From Acidovorax sp. 107 (GTDB lineage: Bacteria; Pseudomonadota; Gammaproteobacteria; Burkholderiales; Burkholderiaceae_C): a stretch of DNA of 64,000 bases. The notes under the pieces were generated by a model. It searched no databases and was not told where the DNA came from. It was given only the letters and a program-made list of their open reading frames with translations. The position numbers and the translations under genes were made by a program. Below are positions 37,196-46,486 of this stretch, in pieces (positions within the stretch are counted from its first letter, which is position 1; each line of letters opens with the position of its first letter). The DNA is taken from positions 1,056,501 to 1,120,500 of the forward strand of contig NZ_QBTZ01000001.1 of the NCBI RefSeq assembly GCF_003058055.1, read 5' to 3'.

Positions 37196-37273
37196 TGTGC
37201 CGCGCGGGGCCCCACGCCCTTCCTCTTTCTGTGCGTACTGCATGCAGCTGTGCAGGCGCAGCGTCTGGCAGCG

Positions 37274-38797
37274 TCAGCGCTTGCTGGCTTTGCGCAAGCG
37301 GGGTGCTTCCGCCACGTGCGCCAGGGCCTGTTCACAGGCTGCCACGGCCAGCGCCTGGCGTCCCGCCAGCCAGCCTACGCCAAACCAGGCGTTGGATTTG
37401 CCCGCCTCAGCGCTCTCGCGGTACAGCGCGGCGGCTACGCGCTCGTCGTTGAGGCGGCCCAGTGCTGACAGCGCGGGCTGCAGGCTGTCCAGAAACCGGG
37501 CGCTGTGTGCATCCAGCGCGGGCGCCACGAACTCGGTGAGGTAGCGCAAGCGTTTAAGGCGCTTGCGCAGGCGGTGCTGCGCCTGTGGCGTGCGCGCGGC
37601 AAAGCCCCGGGTGCCTTTTTGCACCTGGGCATGCAGTGCGCGCAGGCGGTGCTGCAGCAGGCGACGTGTGGCCCGGGTGTCCAGGCCCGCCGGGTCGTCG
37701 CCAGTGGCGTCCAGGCCCTGGGTGGTGAAGGCCATCAGGCCCACCAGCGCGCCCTGGAAGGCTGCGTTGCGCACGATGTGCGCGGCGGTGGCTTGCCCTG
37801 CGTCTGCACTCTTTTGCGACGGCAGGTGTGGTGCTCCGGCGGCGTGCAGTTCGGTTTCGATGCGTTCCATCACCTGGCTGCGGTCCCGCAAATGGCCGAG
37901 CTGCTGGAACACATCGACCAGGGGCGGCTCCCAGGCGGGGTCGAAGCTGCCGGGGGCCAGCGGTGCCAGCTCGCGCAAGGCGGTGCGCAGGCGGCGGATG
38001 CCGATGCGCAACTGGTGCACCTGCTCATCGTCGTTTGCGCCTTCGGCGATGTCGCTGGCAGGGCCTACCATCTGCTGCAGGCAATGCGCCACCACGGCGC
38101 GCTGCAGCGCGGGCCCTGGCGGCAGTGGCAGGGAGGGGTAGGTCAGCGGCCGGGGCTTGCGTGCGGGCCTGCCACCGGGTGCTGCCAGCAGCCGCTCGCC
38201 CCGCTCGGCCTTGGACACGGTGCTCAGAAACAGCCCGTGGCGCGCGGACCATTGGGTGGCGAGCGCCGCCAGGCCCGCCACTGTCCCGGCCTTGAGTTCA
38301 AGCTCCAGTTCGCAAATCGGGGCCTCGGCCTGCTGCGGTGTGCCCCGGTGGGCCACCACCCGACCGGTGTCCAGTGCCAGCTCGACCACCGCCCCCTGTC
38401 GGGTGATGTCGCGGGTCATGCGGTCCATCTCGGTGCCGTAGGTTTCTTCGAGCGGGCCGCTGGCGGCCTGCAGCGCCTGTAGCAGCCGGGCACCCGCCAC
38501 GGTGCCGTCGTGCAGCTGGGGCAGGGGTTCAGGCGCTGCGCCAGCGGTGGCTGGGCCGCGGGCGACGTTGTGCTCTTGCCGGTCCAGCGGGCCGTCGCCC
38601 AACGCCTTGACGGTTTGCACCCATTGGTCGCCCTCACGGCGCAATCGAAACGCAATGCCCCGGGAGGCCAGGGCGCCATCGGGCGTGTCGAAGTAGCGCG
38701 CCTCCATGCGGACGGTGACCCACCGGCCCCGGCGCACGGCCGCCTGCACAGCGGCAAGGCGCTCGGGCGGGATACAGAACTTGAATTCAATTTCCAT
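37274..38797 (-). CDS. CYTH and CHAD domain protein
   Basis: The 507-residue protein has an N-terminal CYTH triphosphate tunnel domain with the ExExK motif (EIEFK at residues 2-6, plus RYFDTPDGALASRGIAFRLR) and a C-terminal CHAD domain rich in His and Arg (EQVHQLRIGIRRLRTALREL; HRLRKRLKRLRYLTEF). CYTH domains hydrolyse inorganic triphosphate; CHAD domains bind polyphosphate granules. It lies beside pstS and near a Pho-box-like site, which fits a role in polyphosphate or triphosphate turnover. Confidence 0.92.
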   Translation of the reverse strand: MEIEFKFCIPPERLAAVQAAVRRGRWVTVRMEARYFDTPDGALASRGIAFRLRREGDQWVQTVKALGDGPLDRQEHNVARGPATAGAAPEPLPQLHDGTVAGARLLQALQAASGPLEETYGTEMDRMTRDITRQGAVVELALDTGRVVAHRGTPQQAEAPICELELELKAGTVAGLAALATQWSARHGLFLSTVSKAERGERLLAAPGGRPARKPRPLTYPSLPLPPGPALQRAVVAHCLQQMVGPASDIAEGANDDEQVHQLRIGIRRLRTALRELAPLAPGSFDPAWEPPLVDVFQQLGHLRDRSQVMERIETELHAAGAPHLPSQKSADAGQATAAHIVRNAAFQGALVGLMAFTTQGLDATGDDPAGLDTRATRRLLQHRLRALHAQVQKGTRGFAARTPQAQHRLRKRLKRLRYLTEFVAPALDAHSARFLDSLQPALSALGRLNDERVAAALYRESAEAGKSNAWFGVGWLAGRQALAVAACEQALAHVAEAPRLRKASKR

Positions 38798-38908
38798 GGT
38801 GGCCGCATTATCCCGTGGTATCGCCGTTGCGGCGCGATGCTGGATTATGGGCGACCGATAACACTGTGAAAGTATTTAAAACTCGATGAGTTTTATTGAA
38901 TTGATTAA

Positions 38909-39976
38909 CTATATCGGACGATTGAAGGAGGAAATCAGGCTCATGCCCAGTGGTTTGCCTTGATTATCCCGAATGGAGGTAATGATTTTGAATGCCGAGG
39001 CCTGAACCCGGTCTGGCAGGCGGACAAAATTATTTTCCTGCACCAGGGTATCGCCATTGAGGAACGACCAGAGGATGAACCGGAGCGCCTGGGCCGTCTG
39101 GTCAGGGTTCTGCGTGACCTTGGGGAACACCACAAACGTGCCCATGGTGATGGGCCACACCGATTTGCCGGGCCGCTGGGTCAAGGTGCTGTTGAAAACC
39201 CCGGTGGCCGCCCAATCGCTGTTGGCCAGGGCGGCCTTGAACGCATCGATGGAGGGTTTGACATAAACGCCGTCGGCGTTTTTCATCTGCACAGAGGTCA
39301 GTCCGTATTCAGCCACATAGCCGTGGTCCACATACCCAATGGCACCCACCGTGTCGCGCACGCCCTTGGCCACGCCGTCGCTGCCTTTGAAGGCCAGCAC
39401 CCCCGCGGGCCAGGCGATGCTGGTTTTGGCGCCGTACGAGGTTTTCCATTTGGGACTCACCTTGCCCAGATAGTCCGCAAAGTTGTAGGTGGTGCCGGAG
39501 CCATCGGCACGCACCACCACCTTGATGGGCAGGTCGGGCAGGGAGATGTCGGGGTTCAGGGCCGTGATTTCTGGCGCATTCCAGCGGCCAATCTCGCCCA
39601 TGAAGATGCGGCTGAGTACCTCGCCCGTGAGGCGCAACTGGGCGTTTTGCACCTTGGGCAGGTTGACGATGGGGCTGATGCCGGTGATGGCCACGGGCAG
39701 CGCCAGCAGACCCTGTTCGATCAGGTCCTTGTCAGCCGGGTACACATCGGTTGCACCAAATCCCACGGCCTGTTGCTGGATTTTTTTCATGCCTGCGCTG
39801 GAACCCACCGGGTCATAGTCCACCGCGCTGCCGGTGGCCTTGGCATAGGCCTTGGCCCAGCTGCGGTAGATGGGCGCGGCTGCCGACGACCCGGCGCCCG
39901 TCACGGCTTGTGCGCTGGCAGGGATCGCGTGCCACAGGCTCGCTGCAAGCAGAAAAATGGAGTAAATATATTTCAT
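38909..39976 (-). CDS. pstS: Phosphate-binding protein PstS-like, orphan
   Basis: The 355-residue protein has a signal peptide (YIYSIFLLAASLWHAIPASAQ) and the PstS phosphate-site sequence AVTGAGSSAAAPIYRSWAKA, with RADGSGTTYNFADYL in the second lobe. It binds periplasmic phosphate. No pstC, pstA or pstB lies nearby, so it may work with a remote Pst channel or as a ligand carrier for the divergent chemoreceptor. Base composition just upstream is unusually AT-rich for this window. Confidence 0.9.
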   Translation of the reverse strand: MKYIYSIFLLAASLWHAIPASAQAVTGAGSSAAAPIYRSWAKAYAKATGSAVDYDPVGSSAGMKKIQQQAVGFGATDVYPADKDLIEQGLLALPVAITGISPIVNLPKVQNAQLRLTGEVLSRIFMGEIGRWNAPEITALNPDISLPDLPIKVVVRADGSGTTYNFADYLGKVSPKWKTSYGAKTSIAWPAGVLAFKGSDGVAKGVRDTVGAIGYVDHGYVAEYGLTSVQMKNADGVYVKPSIDAFKAALANSDWAATGVFNSTLTQRPGKSVWPITMGTFVVFPKVTQNPDQTAQALRFILWSFLNGDTLVQENNFVRLPDRVQASAFKIITSIRDNQGKPLGMSLISSFNRPI

Positions 39977-40141
39977 GTGTTTTATTTAATGGTTTTTTAT
40001 GAATAACGATATGCCATGCGATTCTGATGCAACGGAAATTTACGCAACGCGCGATCCTCGTCGGATGTGCGTTCAGCGCGCCAATCCTAGCAAAAAGGGG
40101 CGGATTTTAAAGGCTGCCTTGGAGGTCCGGGGTTTCTCTGC

Positions 40142-40175
40142 TCGTCATTAATCTGTCATTTGAAACAATTAGTAT
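40142..40175 (+). promoter_or_regulatory. Pho-box-like direct repeat with -10 element
   Basis: TCGTCAT (40142-40148) and CTGTCAT (40153-40159) repeat with the 11-bp period of a PhoB box, separated by TAAT. A -10-like TAGTAT (40170-40175) starts 10 bases after the second unit, the classic PhoB-dependent spacing. The orientation faces the chemoreceptor gene at 40304. The 327-base gap 39977-40303 holds no other clear feature. Confidence 0.6.
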
Positions 40176-40303
40176 CTTTCGCAGACAGCCAGGGGCCGGT
40201 GCGCGGGGCCAAGGTGCTGCGCCATGGGCTTGTGCTCAGCGGCAGCACGCGTTTGCCTCCCACAAGATGGCGGCGCCCTGGTGGACCTTCACGAAAGATT
40301 CAG

Positions 40304-41968
40304 ATGCTTCAAAAAATGAAAATTGGTACCCGCCTGGCCTTGGCATTTGCCGTGCTGTTGCTGCTGATCTCGGCCCTGGCGGCCGGCGGCATCAGCGGCG
40401 CCAAGCGGTTGACCGAGCGCAGCGCAGCCTTGTATGGCGACCGCACCGTGCCCATGGGTGTGCTGGCCGAGATCAGCCACCTGACGCAGCGCAACCGGGT
40501 GCTGGTAATGGACATGCTGATGGACCCTGGCACCAGCAACCTGGAGGCCAGCCACGCGGCTCTGAGCGCCAATGTCGAGCGCATCCAGGCCCTGTGGAAA
40601 GACTACGCCGCCAAGCCGCTGGGGGCTGAGGAGCAAGCCCTGGCGCAGGCCTTTGCCGACGCCAACGCCACCTACCTGGACAAAGGCCTGATCCCGGCGT
40701 CGGCCGCGCTGGTGGCGGGCAAGTACGACGATGGCTCGGAGTTGTATATCACCCAGATCCGTCCCAACGCGCTCAAGGTGCAGGACGCCATCGAGCGCCT
40801 GGTGGCCCTGCAGATCAATGTGGCCGCGGCAGAGTTTGCAGGGGCCCGTGCGATGAGCGACACCATCCACTGGTGGATGCTGGCGGCCACTGCCCTGGCG
40901 TTGATGGTGGGGGCCGCGATGGCCTGGGTCATCACCCGCTCCATCTCGCGGCCGCTGCGTCAGGCCGTGGTGCTGGCGCGCACTGTGGCGGGTGGCGATC
41001 TGACGGCGCACATTGATGTGCGTGGCAATGACGAGACAGCCGAGCTGCTGGGGGCCCTGCGCGAGATGAACCACCAGCTGGTGCGCGTGATCACCGAGGT
41101 GCGCGCCAGTACCGAGACCGTTGCCCACGAGGCGGTGGTGATGGCGGGTGGCACCGAGGACCTGGCGCGCCGCACCGAGGTGCAGGCGTCCAACCTGCAG
41201 GAGACTGCCGCGTCGATGGAGCAGCTGACCATCACGGTGCAGCACAACACCGACAACGCCCAGCGTGCCACCGCCTTGGCGCAGGAGGCGAGCAATGTGG
41301 CCAATGAGGGCGGCAGCGTGATGCGCGACGTGATCGCGACCATGCAGGAGATCAAGGTCCAGTCGCAAAAGATCACGGACATCATCAAGGTGATCGACGA
41401 CATCGCCTTCCAGACCAACCTGCTGGCACTCAATGCGGCGGTAGAGGCTGCCCGTGCCGGTGAGCAGGGCCGGGGCTTTGCGGTGGTGGCGGGCGAGGTG
41501 CGCGGGCTGTCGCAGCGCAGCAGCATGGCAGCGCGCGAGATCCGCGGCTTGATTTCGGCCAGCGTGCAGGGGGTGGAGCGCGGATCGACCCTGGTGGGGC
41601 AGGCGGGCGAGCGCGTGGCCAACACCGTGCACCATGTGAACCAGGTGGTGTCGCTCATCACCGCCATCAAGGACGCGGGGCAAGAGCAGGCCCGGGGCAT
41701 TGCCCAGATCGGCGAGGCCGTGCGCCAGCTGGACGCGGCCACGCAAAAGAACGCTGCTCTGGTGGATGACAGTTCGTCCGCCTCGACTGGTATGAAGAAC
41801 CAGGTGCGGCGCTTGCTGGAGGTGATTCACCAGTTCCGCCTGGCGCCCGATGCCGCTTTGTCCGGGGCAGCTGTCCCCCGGTTGCCGGCCGGCGGCCCAG
41901 CGCCTGCGGCTGCTGTGCTGCAGGGTGGCGGGGCCAACCCGGCGCAGCTGGCTCTGTCGGCGCGCTAA
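40304..41968 (+). CDS. Methyl-accepting chemotaxis protein
   Basis: The 554-residue protein (ATG 40304, with GAAAG upstream) has an N-terminal membrane segment, a periplasmic four-helix-bundle ligand domain (about residues 35-190), a second membrane segment (WWMLAATALALMVGAAMAWV), HAMP, and the signalling domain with the hairpin tip FQTNLLALNAAVEAARAGEQ. The tip has GLSQRSSMAAREI in place of the common LAQRSAAAAKEI. No CheR-tethering pentapeptide ends the protein. The Pho-box-like site upstream and divergent pstS suggest phosphate taxis, as inference. Confidence 0.92.
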   Translation: MLQKMKIGTRLALAFAVLLLLISALAAGGISGAKRLTERSAALYGDRTVPMGVLAEISHLTQRNRVLVMDMLMDPGTSNLEASHAALSANVERIQALWKDYAAKPLGAEEQALAQAFADANATYLDKGLIPASAALVAGKYDDGSELYITQIRPNALKVQDAIERLVALQINVAAAEFAGARAMSDTIHWWMLAATALALMVGAAMAWVITRSISRPLRQAVVLARTVAGGDLTAHIDVRGNDETAELLGALREMNHQLVRVITEVRASTETVAHEAVVMAGGTEDLARRTEVQASNLQETAASMEQLTITVQHNTDNAQRATALAQEASNVANEGGSVMRDVIATMQEIKVQSQKITDIIKVIDDIAFQTNLLALNAAVEAARAGEQGRGFAVVAGEVRGLSQRSSMAAREIRGLISASVQGVERGSTLVGQAGERVANTVHHVNQVVSLITAIKDAGQEQARGIAQIGEAVRQLDAATQKNAALVDDSSSASTGMKNQVRRLLEVIHQFRLAPDAALSGAAVPRLPAGGPAPAAAVLQGGGANPAQLALSAR

Positions 41969-42045
41969 GCGGTCCAGCGCATGCAACCCAGGCCACCGGT
42001 GCTCTGCGGCGTTCAGACCTGCAGTGCCTGGCCCCCGACTCAGCC

Positions 42046-42249
42046 ATGAACCGCACCGATGTCCTGATCGCCATCGCCGAAGTGGCCCGCAGCGGCGGTG
42101 CCGCCGCGCCGGAGGACGCCATCTCGCAACTGGCCATGATCATTGATGACCTGGAGCTGTCCTGTAGCGGATCGGAGCATGTGATGGAGATGCTGCTGGG
42201 CATCGCCGCCTGCCTGTGGAACCTGCAGCAGGAGCGGATGCGGCTGTAG
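42046..42249 (+). CDS. Small hypothetical protein, 67 residues
   Basis: I do not recognise this protein. It is acidic and helical (AIAEVARSGGAAAPEDAISQ; LAMIIDDLELSCSGSEHVME) with no membrane segment or signal peptide. Coding is supported by codon usage like its neighbours and absence of a better frame in the gap. It follows the chemoreceptor gene on the same strand by 77 bases and may be co-transcribed. Confidence 0.5.
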   Translation: MNRTDVLIAIAEVARSGGAAAPEDAISQLAMIIDDLELSCSGSEHVMEMLLGIAACLWNLQQERMRL

Positions 42250-42351
42250 TCAGCCACGGGCCTTGGGTGCCTCCGTTGCACTGCCCGCCTGGCGTTTCAT
42301 CCCGCCACCGCCGCTGCGCAACTCCTGCGATCGTCCACCGGCTCTTGGCGC

Positions 42352-43614
42352 TTAATCGTCTTGCGCTTCAAGCGACGCCACCTGGTTGCGCCCCCGGTGC
42401 TTTGCCAGGTACAGCGCCTGGTCGGCACGGTCTAGCATGTCGCGCAGGCTGCGGTCGCTCTGGCGGAAGGTGCCCACCCCCAGGCTGGTGGTGAAGCGGT
42501 AGCTGTGGCCGGCATCGTCCGTGAGCTGCAGCGCGCGAATGCTGTGCAGCATGCGCGTGGCGACCTCCAGGCCTTCTGCCAGGGTGGTCAGTGGCAGCAG
42601 CACGCCAAACTCTTCACCACCCAGCCGACCCACCGTATCGCTGGCGCGCAACTGGCCTTTGATGGCCTGCGCAAACGCCAACAGGGCACGGTCACCTTCC
42701 AGGTGGCCAAAACGGTCGTTGATGGCCTTGAAGTGGTCCAGGTCCAGCATCAGCAAGGTAAGGGGCTCGCCGTTGCTGCGCGAATGGGCATAGGCCGACT
42801 CGGCACATTCCAGAAACGCGCGGCGGTTGGCAATGCCTGTCAGCATGTCGGTGGTGGCGAGGCGCTGCAGTTCGCGCTCCAGGTTCTTGCGCTGCGTCAC
42901 ATCGCGGTAGATGCCTTCGACCCCCGCAAAATTGCCCGCGTGGTCGTACAGCAAATGGCTGCTGATGGAGATGTCGATCACGGTGCCGTCGCGCCGCACC
43001 ATCTGGCCCGGAAAATCCGACACCTCGCCGTGCTCCATGATGGCGGCCTTGAAAGCGTCGCGGTCGGTGCTCTGCGGGTAGTAGGACTCGGCGGTGCGCC
43101 CTTCGATCTCATGGGGCTCGTAGCCCAGCACCCGGCGCACGCCGGGGCCCACATGCTGCACGACGCCCTGCGCATCGGTGCGGTAGTACACGTCCTGCAT
43201 GTTCTCGAACAGGCGCCGGAAGCTTTGCTCGCTCTCGCGCAACTGGGCCTCGATCTCGCTCTGGTGCGTCATGTCCATGCCGCACATCAGCACGGCGGGC
43301 GCGCCGTCCCATTCAATGGCCACGCTGCTGATCAGCACCATGCGCAGGTTGCCAAGCTCGGTGCGAATGCGGAACTCGGAGGACTTGTTGGGCCGCCCGG
43401 CCTGCTCGGGCACGGCCACTTGCTGAATGCGGTTGGTGGAGCGCACCTGGTCCAGGGGGTGCACAAAGTCGCCGGACAGCCGCCCGATCAGGCTGTCAAT
43501 GCTGGGCGCTTCCAGCAATTCCATGCTGGCGGCGTTGGCGAAACGAATGGCGCCCTTTTGCGTGACAAGCACGGCCGCTGGCAGCAGGTGCAGCAGGCGC
43601 AGGTCGTGGTTCAT
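42352..43614 (-). CDS. PAS-GGDEF diguanylate cyclase
   Basis: The ATG at 43614 gives 420 residues with two PAS domains (about residues 1-125 and 130-250, the second followed by the PAC stretch AGVEGIYRDVTQRKNLEREL) and a GGDEF domain with RLGGEEF. The inhibitory site RxxD (RASD) is present five residues upstream. It has no membrane segment. Starts further upstream (to 43680) are possible but would add a Cys/His-containing leader with no domain. Confidence 0.9.
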   Translation of the reverse strand: MNHDLRLLHLLPAAVLVTQKGAIRFANAASMELLEAPSIDSLIGRLSGDFVHPLDQVRSTNRIQQVAVPEQAGRPNKSSEFRIRTELGNLRMVLISSVAIEWDGAPAVLMCGMDMTHQSEIEAQLRESEQSFRRLFENMQDVYYRTDAQGVVQHVGPGVRRVLGYEPHEIEGRTAESYYPQSTDRDAFKAAIMEHGEVSDFPGQMVRRDGTVIDISISSHLLYDHAGNFAGVEGIYRDVTQRKNLERELQRLATTDMLTGIANRRAFLECAESAYAHSRSNGEPLTLLMLDLDHFKAINDRFGHLEGDRALLAFAQAIKGQLRASDTVGRLGGEEFGVLLPLTTLAEGLEVATRMLHSIRALQLTDDAGHSYRFTTSLGVGTFRQSDRSLRDMLDRADQALYLAKHRGRNQVASLEAQDD

Positions 43615-43704
43615 GGGCTTGGCGGTAACCAAAAGTAATACACCATTGTGGCACCTGGATGCGGGGGCGTGAACCAGCAACTGTCACAGGCGGTACCATC
43701 GCCC

Positions 43705-44052
43705 ATGAGAAAAACTTTCCAACTCCACGTTGAAGGCAAGAACCGCGACCGCGTTCTGGATGCCGTCAAGCACGAAATCCGCAAGTACATCAAGCGCGAA
43801 CGGCGCCGTGACCTGCCTGAAGGCGCCGACTTCTGGGACTTTGATTGCCAGTTTGGCCCGACCAAGGAAGACGCCGCCGTGGCGCGCCTGTCGGCGTTGA
43901 CCGGGCTGATCAACGGCGTGGCCGCCGAGGGCGGCGCCCAGTTCTATGTCGAGATTCTGGCCAAGCCTGGCAAGCGCACCCCTCGGCCTGCTGGCGAGGC
44001 GCCGCGCGCCGGGGCCGATGATTGGGACGAAGACGGAGAAGAAGGCGCGTGA
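43705..44052 (+). CDS. DUF6172 family protein
   Basis: The 115-residue protein begins MRKTFQLHVEGKNRDRVLDA and continues IRKYIKRERRRDLPEGADFW-type sequence, the pattern of DUF6172 proteins of beta- and gammaproteobacteria. The family function is unknown. The C-terminus is an acidic tail (DDWDEDGEEGA). A clear intrinsic terminator follows at 44118-44142. Confidence 0.82.
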   Translation: MRKTFQLHVEGKNRDRVLDAVKHEIRKYIKRERRRDLPEGADFWDFDCQFGPTKEDAAVARLSALTGLINGVAAEGGAQFYVEILAKPGKRTPRPAGEAPRAGADDWDEDGEEGA

Positions 44053-44117
44053 AACCGGGGCTGGGCGGCCGCCGCGCCCAGCCACCCAGGCCCACCCCGT
44101 ATGCAAGCCAGCACTGC

Positions 44118-44142
44118 AGGCCCCTTTTCAGGGGCCTTTTTT
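44118..44142 (+). terminator. Rho-independent terminator, overlapping the end of the convergent helicase gene
   Basis: AGGCCCC (44118-44124), a six-base loop, GGGGCCT (44131-44137) and a run of six T form a textbook plus-strand terminator after the DUF6172 gene. The minus-strand helicase reads its last codons (KKGP and stop) through the same bases. Confidence 0.85.
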
Positions 44143-45408
44143 GTGCTCGGTCGGGGCGTGGGCTGTTGCTGCCGCGGAAGCGGCGCGCAGCTTGTCCTTC
44201 TTGCTGGGGCGTTTGCCCTTGACGCCGCCGGTGCCCTGGGGGTCGGTGGTCGATGCGGGGGCTGGAGTGTCGGTGGGTTCAAAGCCCGCGATCTGCTCGC
44301 GTGGGATAGTGAGGTGCTGGCGCTTTTCGATCAGCCGGAAATGCGCCTCGGCATCGGCCGTCACAAAGCTCACAGCCATGCCGCTTTCGCCCGCCCGGCC
44401 AGTGCGACCGATGCGGTGCACGTAGTCCACCGCCGAGCGGGGCAGGTCGTAGTTCACCACGGCAGGCAGCTGGGCGATGTCAATGCCGCGCGCTGCCAGG
44501 TCGGTGGTGACCACCACCTGCCAGCGGTCGTCCTTGAACTCCTGCAGCACCTGGTTGCGGGCACCCTGGCTCAGGCCGCCGTGGAAGGGCGTGGCATAGA
44601 TGCCCGCTTTGTACAGTTTTCCGGCCACGTGCTCGGCGGCGTACTGCGTGGCCACAAACACCAGCACGCGCGACCAGTTGTGCTCCTTGACCAGGTGGCG
44701 CAGCAGCTGGGTGCGGCGGCTGGCGTCCACCGCAATGGCGCGTTGTTCGATGGCGGGTTCGTTGCCCGGCGTATGGGGCACCTCCACGCGCACAGGCTGC
44801 TTCAGCAGGCCATCCGCCAGGGCCTGCACCGCGGCGGGGAAAGTGGCCGAGAAGAACAGGTTTTGCCGCTGCGCAGGCAGCAGCGCCAGCACGCGCTGCA
44901 GTTCTTCCGCAAAGCCCAGGTCCAGCAGCCGGTCGGCTTCGTCCAGCACCAGGTGTGCGACGGCTGACAGGCGCAGGGCGTTGTGGTCTACCAGGTCCAG
45001 CAGGCGCCCCGGCGTGGCCACCACAATGTCGGCACCGCCGCGCAAGCCCAGCATCTGCGGGTTGATCGACACGCCACCAAACACGATGGCGATCTTGAGC
45101 GGCTGCTGCAGGTGCTGCGCCAGGCTGCGCAGCACTTCGCCCACCTGCGCGGCCAGTTCGCGGGTGGGCACCAGCACCAGGGCGCGCACCCGGCGTGGCC
45201 CCCCGGTGGCGCTGAGCTGCAGTTGCTGCAGCAAAGGCAGGGCAAAGGCCGCCGTCTTGCCCGACCCCGTCTGCGCCGCACCCAGCAGATCCGCCCCTTG
45301 CAGGATGGCAGGAATGGCGCGCGCCTGAATGGGGGTGGGCGTTACAAAGCCTGCTTTGTCGGCAGCATGGACGAGGGCAGGGGACAGACCGAGGGAAGCA
45401 AAAGGCAT
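44128..45408 (-). CDS. rhlE: DEAD-box RNA helicase, RhlE type
   Basis: The 426-residue protein has all DEAD-box motifs: Q motif FVTPTPIQARAIP, motif I AQTGSGKT, Ia PTRELA, II DEAD, III SAT, IV-V region TTDLAARGIDI, VI HRIGRTGRAG. The C-terminal tail is short and basic (KGKRPSKKDKLRAASA), suiting RNA binding. It is likely an accessory factor in ribosome assembly or RNA decay at low temperature. Start ATG 45408 begins the conserved PFASLGLSPAL region; the frame is open upstream but not conserved. Confidence 0.92.
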   Translation of the reverse strand: MPFASLGLSPALVHAADKAGFVTPTPIQARAIPAILQGADLLGAAQTGSGKTAAFALPLLQQLQLSATGGPRRVRALVLVPTRELAAQVGEVLRSLAQHLQQPLKIAIVFGGVSINPQMLGLRGGADIVVATPGRLLDLVDHNALRLSAVAHLVLDEADRLLDLGFAEELQRVLALLPAQRQNLFFSATFPAAVQALADGLLKQPVRVEVPHTPGNEPAIEQRAIAVDASRRTQLLRHLVKEHNWSRVLVFVATQYAAEHVAGKLYKAGIYATPFHGGLSQGARNQVLQEFKDDRWQVVVTTDLAARGIDIAQLPAVVNYDLPRSAVDYVHRIGRTGRAGESGMAVSFVTADAEAHFRLIEKRQHLTIPREQIAGFEPTDTPAPASTTDPQGTGGVKGKRPSKKDKLRAASAAATAHAPTEHKKGP

Positions 45409-45643
45409 GGAAGGGCGCTGGGGAGGCGTTGAAGGGGGCCCGCAAGGCAGCGCGGATGGAACGGTACAGGCCTGCATTGTCGCCGCAGTTGCCAGATGCA
45501 CCCTTGTCTGGCGCGCCCATGCCGGGGCATAGCACACATTGCCCGTCCCTTTGCGACAGGGAATGCGAGCGGCCCGGGCCCGCACGTAGCAACCGATAAT
45601 CGGGCCGCCCTGTTTCTGTTGACTGTTTTCGGACCCGCACCCC

Positions 45644-46114
45644 ATGGCTTTGCCCCTTGATACCACCGCCATCACCCACGGCATCCAGCTGGCGGTGGCA
45701 CCCGTGTTTTTGCTCACCGCCGTGTCCGGCATGATCGGCGCGGTGGCAGGGCGCCTGGCCCGCATCATCGACCGTGCGCGCGTGGTGGAAGACCGCGCGC
45801 GCGTCAATGCCGAGCCCGAATTCCTGGCCCGTGCCTACAAAGAGCTGGGCGACTTGCGCTTGCGCGGGCGGCTGGCCAACGGCTGTATTGCTCTGTTGAC
45901 GTTTTGTGCCTTCCTGATCGGCACGACCATCATCCTGCTGTTCCTGGGCGAAACCACCGACTTTCAGTCCAGCCGCCTCGCGGTGGGCGGGTTTCTGGCG
46001 GGCGTTGCCTGCTTTTTGCTGGCGCTGGTGTGTTTTCTGACCGAAACGCTGCTGGCCACACGGCTGCTCGACTTTCACATGCTGCAGCAAGAGGTGGAGG
46101 GGAGGAAGCCATGA
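45644..46114 (+). CDS. DUF2721 family membrane protein
   Basis: The 156-residue protein has an N-terminal hydrophobic segment (LAVAPVFLLTAVSGMIGAVA), a charged central helix rich in Arg (GRLARIIDRARVVEDRARVN) and two further membrane segments near the C-terminus. This layout is typical of DUF2721 proteins, whose function is not known. The stop overlaps the next ATG (ATGA). Confidence 0.85.
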   Translation: MALPLDTTAITHGIQLAVAPVFLLTAVSGMIGAVAGRLARIIDRARVVEDRARVNAEPEFLARAYKELGDLRLRGRLANGCIALLTFCAFLIGTTIILLFLGETTDFQSSRLAVGGFLAGVACFLLALVCFLTETLLATRLLDFHMLQQEVEGRKP

Positions 46115-46473
46115 AGTCGTTTTCCGATTTGGGCGGCCTGGTGTATTCCACCGAGTCGGGCCGCATGTGCCCCGCCTGCCGACAGCCGGTGGCGCAATGC
46201 GTGTGCAAACCGAACAAGCCTCTGCCCACGGGCGACGGTATCGTGCGTGTGTCGCGCGAGACCAAGGGGCGCGGCGGCAAGGCGGTCACACTGGTCAAGG
46301 GTGTGCTGGTGGACGAGGCCGCGCTGGAGCAACTGGGCAAGCAGCTCAAGGCCGCCTGTGGCAGCGGCGGCACAGTGAAGGACGGTGTGATCGAAGTGCA
46401 GGGCGACCACGTGGAACGCGTCATGGCCGCGCTGCAGAAGCTGGGGCACAAGGTCAAGCGCGCTGGCGGCTGA
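46111..46473 (+). CDS. yciH: SUI1/YciH-family translation factor-like protein
   Basis: The 120-residue protein has an N-terminal zinc-binding-like cysteine set (MCPACRQPVAQCVC) and a C-terminal eIF1/SUI1 fold with RETKGRGGKAVTLVKGV and CGSGGTVKDGVIEVQGDH. Bacterial YciH binds the 30S subunit and can influence initiation fidelity, particularly under stress. It is translationally coupled to the DUF2721 gene. Confidence 0.9.
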   Translation: MKSFSDLGGLVYSTESGRMCPACRQPVAQCVCKPNKPLPTGDGIVRVSRETKGRGGKAVTLVKGVLVDEAALEQLGKQLKAACGSGGTVKDGVIEVQGDHVERVMAALQKLGHKVKRAGG

Positions 46474-46486
46474 GGAGCCTAGGGCA

